Assembly (NCBI GenBank): GCA_002477475.1
Contig: DLPX01000011.1
Coordinates: 500 to 26,140 of the forward strand
Reading direction: 5' to 3'
Source: Proteobacteria bacterium UBA7447
GTDB taxonomy: Bacteria; Pseudomonadota; Gammaproteobacteria; Arenicellales; UBA868
Length of the DNA: 25,641 nt
The translations under genes and the position numbers were made by a program. Position 1 is the first letter of the stretch. The number at the start of each line of letters is the position of its first letter. A model generated the notes under the pieces. It was not told where the DNA came from, ran no database searches, and saw nothing but the letters and a program-made list of their open reading frames with translations. Shown in pieces: positions 23,023 to 25,641 of this stretch.

Positions 23023-24000
23023 TTAATTCGAAACGGTGTGCGGTAGAGGCCTTGGCGTGGTGTATCCGGGATCCAGACGCTGACGGTTTATGGTGGTGGC
23101 AATCTCTTTCAAGGCGCCAAATACCCCCTGGGTCGGTGGCGGGCACTGATCGCCAACGGCCTTGTGCAGAGCCGGCAGAGCGTGGAAAGGAATTTGCGGA
23201 AAGATATGGTGCTCGACGTGGTAGTTCATATTCCAGTAGAGCAGGCGTAGTGCCGGGTTCACCTGCATCGTTCGGGTTGTGTGACGATGGTCCGGAATAT
23301 CCTGGGCCATGCCAAAGTGCTGTGTGGCCAGGATCACGCCATGGGTCGGTGCGCCAAAGAGGCGGGGCAGGATCAGCATCAGGACCGGAAGCCAGGACTG
23401 CGCCATAAGAGACCACAAGATGACGCCGGTGTAAGCCAGCATATACACGTGTGCCTCGATACCGGCGCGGAGCATCCCTTGGGCGGGAATGCAGTCTGCC
23501 GTATCCTGAGTCGGCCGGCCGATGGCGAGCCCGGCAGTCGCTTTGACGAAGTACCAGATGCTGCCAAGATCAATCAGTTCCTTGATAATGAAATCCCGCC
23601 AGGTCATCGGGTTGGTCAGGATGATTTCAGGGTCCTCTCCCACGAGTGCGGTATGGGAATGATGGCGGGCATGAACATAGCGCAGCAGGCTGGGGGTTTG
23701 CTGAACCATGAATCCGAAGATAAAGAGGACGGTCTCATTGAGTGCCCGGTTACGAAAAGCGGTGCCGTGTGATGTTTCGTGCACGATGCTGGTCGCGAAT
23801 ACCCAGATGCCGCCATAAAGCAGAAACGCCGGGATACTCCATAGCGTCCCCAGAGATTGCACTGCCCAAGCTCCGCTGATCACGAGCAGCACGACGAAGT
23901 ACAGCAGGTAGACAAGACCGTGCCAGTTTGTCCGCCGTGAGAGGGATTTCAGCAGCTCACGGTCTATCTCACAGCGATACCAGTGATCACTCACTTGCAA
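23023..24000 (-). CDS. Membrane di-iron fatty acid desaturase-type oxygenase, MocD-like
   Basis: This 325-residue integral membrane protein has the three histidine boxes of the desaturase superfamily: HETSH (74-78), HARHHSH (110-116) and HVEHH (261-265). Additional histidines sit in QHFGMAQD and PDHRHTTR. Hydrophobic helices lie at about 29-48, 53-72, 88-100, 181-200 and 203-215. The region HGTAFRNRALNE and the later GEDPEI resemble the rhizopine oxygenase MocD group, which takes part in an O-demethylation, more than lipid desaturases. That resemblance is from memory and is inference. It would need ferredoxin-type electrons; none are encoded adjacently. The only in-frame start is TTG 24000 (or GTG 23994), because a stop lies upstream and no ATG is in frame. 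Confidence 0.9.
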   Translation of the reverse strand: MQVSDHWYRCEIDRELLKSLSRRTNWHGLVYLLYFVVLLVISGAWAVQSLGTLWSIPAFLLYGGIWVFATSIVHETSHGTAFRNRALNETVLFIFGFMVQQTPSLLRYVHARHHSHTALVGEDPEIILTNPMTWRDFIIKELIDLGSIWYFVKATAGLAIGRPTQDTADCIPAQGMLRAGIEAHVYMLAYTGVILWSLMAQSWLPVLMLILPRLFGAPTHGVILATQHFGMAQDIPDHRHTTRTMQVNPALRLLYWNMNYHVEHHIFPQIPFHALPALHKAVGDQCPPPTQGVFGALKEIATTINRQRLDPGYTTPRPLPHTVSN

Positions 24001-24060
24001 CAGTTTCCCGTAGATCTGTCGTAAAGCATTATCTTCATCCTGTTCTTGATCTGGTCAGGG

Positions 24061-24429
24061 TTAGTTCTGCCATCGGGGATCTTCAAAGCGCTGGATTTCA
24101 ATCAGATATCCATTGGGATCTCTCAGAAACATTTGATAGATCTGAAAGTCCGGATTAAAGACCGGTCCTTTTTCAATCGGAACTTTGTGCTCTGCCATGC
24201 GTGTCTGCCAGTGGTCCACCTCTTCTGTGACGAGTGTCAGTATGACACCCTCCTGAGGTGTGACTGAGTCCTTGAGGCAGAAACCCAAAAAGCCGCATTT
24301 TGCAACACGATAGATGCGACACCGGGTCTGGTCTAGGGCCAACTCCAGTTTCAGAACCTTTTCGTAAAACTGTGCAGTTTGTGCGAGGTCCCGGGTGGGC
24401 AGGAAAGTGATGACGGAATCAAAAGACAT
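24061..24429 (-). CDS. VOC family protein (glyoxalase/bleomycin-resistance fold)
   Basis: A 122-residue single-domain protein with two beta-alpha-beta-beta-beta modules. It opens VITFLPTRDLAQTAQFYEKVLKL in the usual first module, and the second module ends in DPNGYLIEIQRF, where the final Glu is a typical metal ligand. A His or Glu in the first module (SFDSVITF region) is not obvious, so metal binding is uncertain. Family members include lyases, isomerases and ring-cleavage dioxygenases. It is the first gene of the minus-strand cluster, 60 bases ahead of the desaturase-type gene. Its ATG lies only six bases from a palindromic operator candidate and has no Shine-Dalgarno. Confidence 0.88.
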   Translation of the reverse strand: MSFDSVITFLPTRDLAQTAQFYEKVLKLELALDQTRCRIYRVAKCGFLGFCLKDSVTPQEGVILTLVTEEVDHWQTRMAEHKVPIEKGPVFNPDFQIYQMFLRDPNGYLIEIQRFEDPRWQN

Positions 24430-24435
24430 CTAGTT

Positions 24436-24450
24436 TTTACAATGTGTAAA
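24436..24450. promoter_or_regulatory. Palindrome at the start of the VOC-desaturase-SDR-MttB cluster
   Basis: TTTACA-ATG-TGTAAA: perfect 6-bp arms with a 3-base centre, six bases before the VOC start codon. At this place it would cover the 5' end of the message or the promoter start, fitting a repressor site. The AT-rich TTTACA/TGTAAA half-sites are of the sort used by GntR or similar dimeric regulators, but no regulator gene is present in the window. Confidence 0.5.
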
Positions 24451-24457
24451 TCTGGAT

Positions 24458-24472
24458 CAGATTCTGAATCTG
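24458..24472. promoter_or_regulatory. Second, different palindrome in the same divergent region
   Basis: CAGATTC-T-GAATCTG: perfect 7-bp arms with a single central base. Its centre is 22 bases from the centre of the TTTACA/TGTAAA palindrome, about two turns of the helix, so both could be bound on the same face. The sequence of the arms is unrelated, which suggests either two regulators or one structural hairpin plus one operator. Confidence 0.5.
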
Positions 24473-24627
24473 CCAGAAAAAGCCGGCACTCGAAAGTTTT
24501 CCCGATGTCGCCATTAGTTAAGGTTGCTTCGCGCCCAAATCGGGTTGACCAGGATGGGAGCAGTATCGTTCGTCTTTCAAGGGCGCCCGATGGCGTCGGA
24601 TGTGAAGTCATCCTTTAGGAGTTATCC

Positions 24628-25458
24628 ATGCCCAAGGTTCTTTCGCAGTCCCAGATAGATTATTTCCATGAATATGGCTACTGCGCGCCGATTGATGTCA
24701 TGTCGGAAGAGGAAGCTCATGCGCTAAAGCTTAGGGTGGAGGCTGCAGAGGTAGCGAACCCGGAAGAACTTGGACCGACCAATCGTAACAATTCACATCT
24801 TGCCTACACCTGCATTGATGAGGTCGCGCATCACCCGGTAATTGTCGGAGCAGTGTCCGATCTGATTGGTGAGGATATCCTGCTGTATGGCACCGTGCTA
24901 TTTTTTAAGGAACCGAAAAGCGAAGGGTTTGTGAGCTGGCATCAGGATGCCACCTATATGGGTATTGAACCTCATACCTTTATTACGCCCTGGCTGGCAT
25001 TGACGCCGAGTAACCCGGAGCTGGGTTGTATCAAAGCGATTCCCGGCAGCCATAAAGACGGTATCCGAACGCATGACGATACCTTTGGAGAGGACAATAT
25101 CCTGACACGCGGGCAGACCGTTGCTGATGTGAACGAAGCCGAGGCGGTGAATCTGATCCTTCGTCCTGGACAGATGTCCATTCACCATGCCCGCACGGTT
25201 CACGGATCGATGCCCAATCAGGGCGACGAGCGACGAATGGGTATCGCGCTTCAGGCCTACATGGGTCCGGATTCCCGCCAGACCATCGGTGAGCATCTGG
25301 TTCAGGTTGTGCAGGGCTGCGAGGACGGCGGAGACTTTTCCGTTCTGCCGCGTCCTGATGCCGATCGGGATGAGTCAGGCCTGGCCGCCCGTGCACAAGC
25401 CAATGCCAACTGGGCGGAGATTCTCTACGCAGGCGCGTCGAAAGTGAGAGCCTACTGA
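24628..25458 (+). CDS. Phytanoyl-CoA dioxygenase (PhyH) family protein
   Basis: A 276-residue Fe(II)/2-oxoglutarate-dependent oxygenase. The iron-binding facial triad is H105 and D107 (WHQDATYMG) with H192 (TVHGSMPN). R202 or R203 shortly after would hold 2-oxoglutarate. The double-stranded beta-helix core spans about 85-215, and the length is normal. Family members hydroxylate small molecules such as phytanoyl-CoA, ectoine or alkyl compounds; the substrate here is unknown. AGGAG six bases upstream makes ATG 24628 secure. It is divergent from the VOC-to-MttB cluster across 198 bases containing two palindromes, so shared regulation and a shared pathway are plausible. It is convergent with a partial SDR gene 21 bases away. 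Confidence 0.92.
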   Translation: MPKVLSQSQIDYFHEYGYCAPIDVMSEEEAHALKLRVEAAEVANPEELGPTNRNNSHLAYTCIDEVAHHPVIVGAVSDLIGEDILLYGTVLFFKEPKSEGFVSWHQDATYMGIEPHTFITPWLALTPSNPELGCIKAIPGSHKDGIRTHDDTFGEDNILTRGQTVADVNEAEAVNLILRPGQMSIHHARTVHGSMPNQGDERRMGIALQAYMGPDSRQTIGEHLVQVVQGCEDGGDFSVLPRPDADRDESGLAARAQANANWAEILYAGASKVRAY

Positions 25459-25479
25459 GCCGACTCGGCGGCTGTGTTC

Positions 25480-25641
25480 CTAGGAGCGCGGCTCTGGATT
25501 CTCGGTGTGCCCGTCTACTGCGATGACCTGACCACTGACCAGTGACGCCTTATCACTCGCCAGAAAGACGGCCATATCAGCAACGTCCTGAGGGCTGATC
25601 AGTTTTCTCATTGAGGCACCACTGGCGTATTCCTCCAGGAT
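25480..25641 (-). CDS. SDR family oxidoreductase, C-terminal fragment (runs off the window)
   Basis: The last 53 codons of a short-chain dehydrogenase, open to the window edge and ending at TAG 25480-25482. The translated end contains KLISPQDVADMAVFLASD followed by SGQVIAVDGHTEN. This is the standard C-terminal SDR pattern of a P-x-D/E-V/I helix, FLAS(D/E), and SGQ-x-x-x-VDGG, here with VDGH. The start and active site lie outside the window, so cofactor and substrate cannot be judged. It is convergent with the PhyH gene and may be a third SDR of the same metabolic region. Confidence 0.85.
   Translation of the reverse strand: MLEEYASGASMRKLISPQDVADMAVFLASDKASLVSGQVIAVDGHTENPEPRS

Noticed and set aside
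23991..24038. Fifteen-codon leader peptide (MKIMLYDRSTGNCCK) overlapping the desaturase-type start on the minus strand
   Set aside because: It has a weak AGG before its ATG and could couple translation to the TTG start. It shows no run of regulatory codons or attenuator hairpins and is too short to support.
24379..24618. Plus-strand open frame of 79 codons running into the PhyH ribosome binding site
   Set aside because: It begins antisense to the VOC gene, crosses both palindromes and has low-complexity Ser/Arg composition. It is more likely non-coding regulatory DNA.

Overview
The window looks like a moderately GC-rich proteobacterial chromosome segment. The glutathione-dependent formaldehyde pathway, a bacterial ferredoxin-NADP reductase ending in EKYW, a periplasmic cytochrome c with a cupredoxin, and many small-molecule carriers suggest a free-living aerobic, possibly marine, gammaproteobacterium. 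That placement is an inference with no phylogenetic marker behind it. Genes are dense on both strands and no gap exceeds 300 bases. I see no tRNA, rRNA, CRISPR array, insertion sequence or phage gene.

Layout. (1) 1-4.8 kb: a small protein with a strong terminator, a DMT transporter, a METTL27-like methyltransferase, an enoyl-CoA hydratase/isomerase, a ribbon-helix-helix-like mini-protein with a CxxC tail, a class II aldolase/adducin-like protein and a two-TM hypothetical. (2) 4.8-10.1 kb: two DMT carriers, an AEC carrier and a TauE/SafE permease, interleaved with ferredoxin-NADP reductase and a type II haloacid dehalogenase. (3) 10.2-12.1 kb: a translationally coupled formaldehyde detoxification pair (frmA, then S-formylglutathione hydrolase). 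An AT-rich divergent promoter separates it from an exported PQQ sugar dehydrogenase. (4) 13.6-17.5 kb: an enolase-superfamily dehydratase, a DUF3050 protein, and a small redox/metal group (cytochrome c, cupredoxin, DUF4396 membrane protein). (5) 17.5-24.4 kb: a co-directional minus-strand cluster, in transcription order VOC protein, membrane di-iron desaturase/monooxygenase, two SDRs, an FAD/GcvT oxidoreductase of the dimethylglycine dehydrogenase type, and an MttB-family methyltransferase. (6) A divergent phytanoyl-CoA dioxygenase-type enzyme, then the 3' end of a third SDR running off the window.

The most interesting unit is region 5. It carries the chemistry expected for stepwise demethylation or oxidation of an N-methylated (or O-methylated) compound. 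The di-iron enzyme resembles the rhizopine oxygenase MocD, the SDRs can oxidise an alcohol or imine product, the FAD/GcvT enzyme can pass a methyl-derived one-carbon unit to tetrahydrofolate, and the MttB homologue is present without a corrinoid partner in view. The frmA/S-formylglutathione hydrolase pair 6-7 kb away would dispose of any formaldehyde released. Two different perfect palindromes about two helical turns apart sit just upstream of this cluster and are good candidate operators. The substrate cannot be named from sequence alone.
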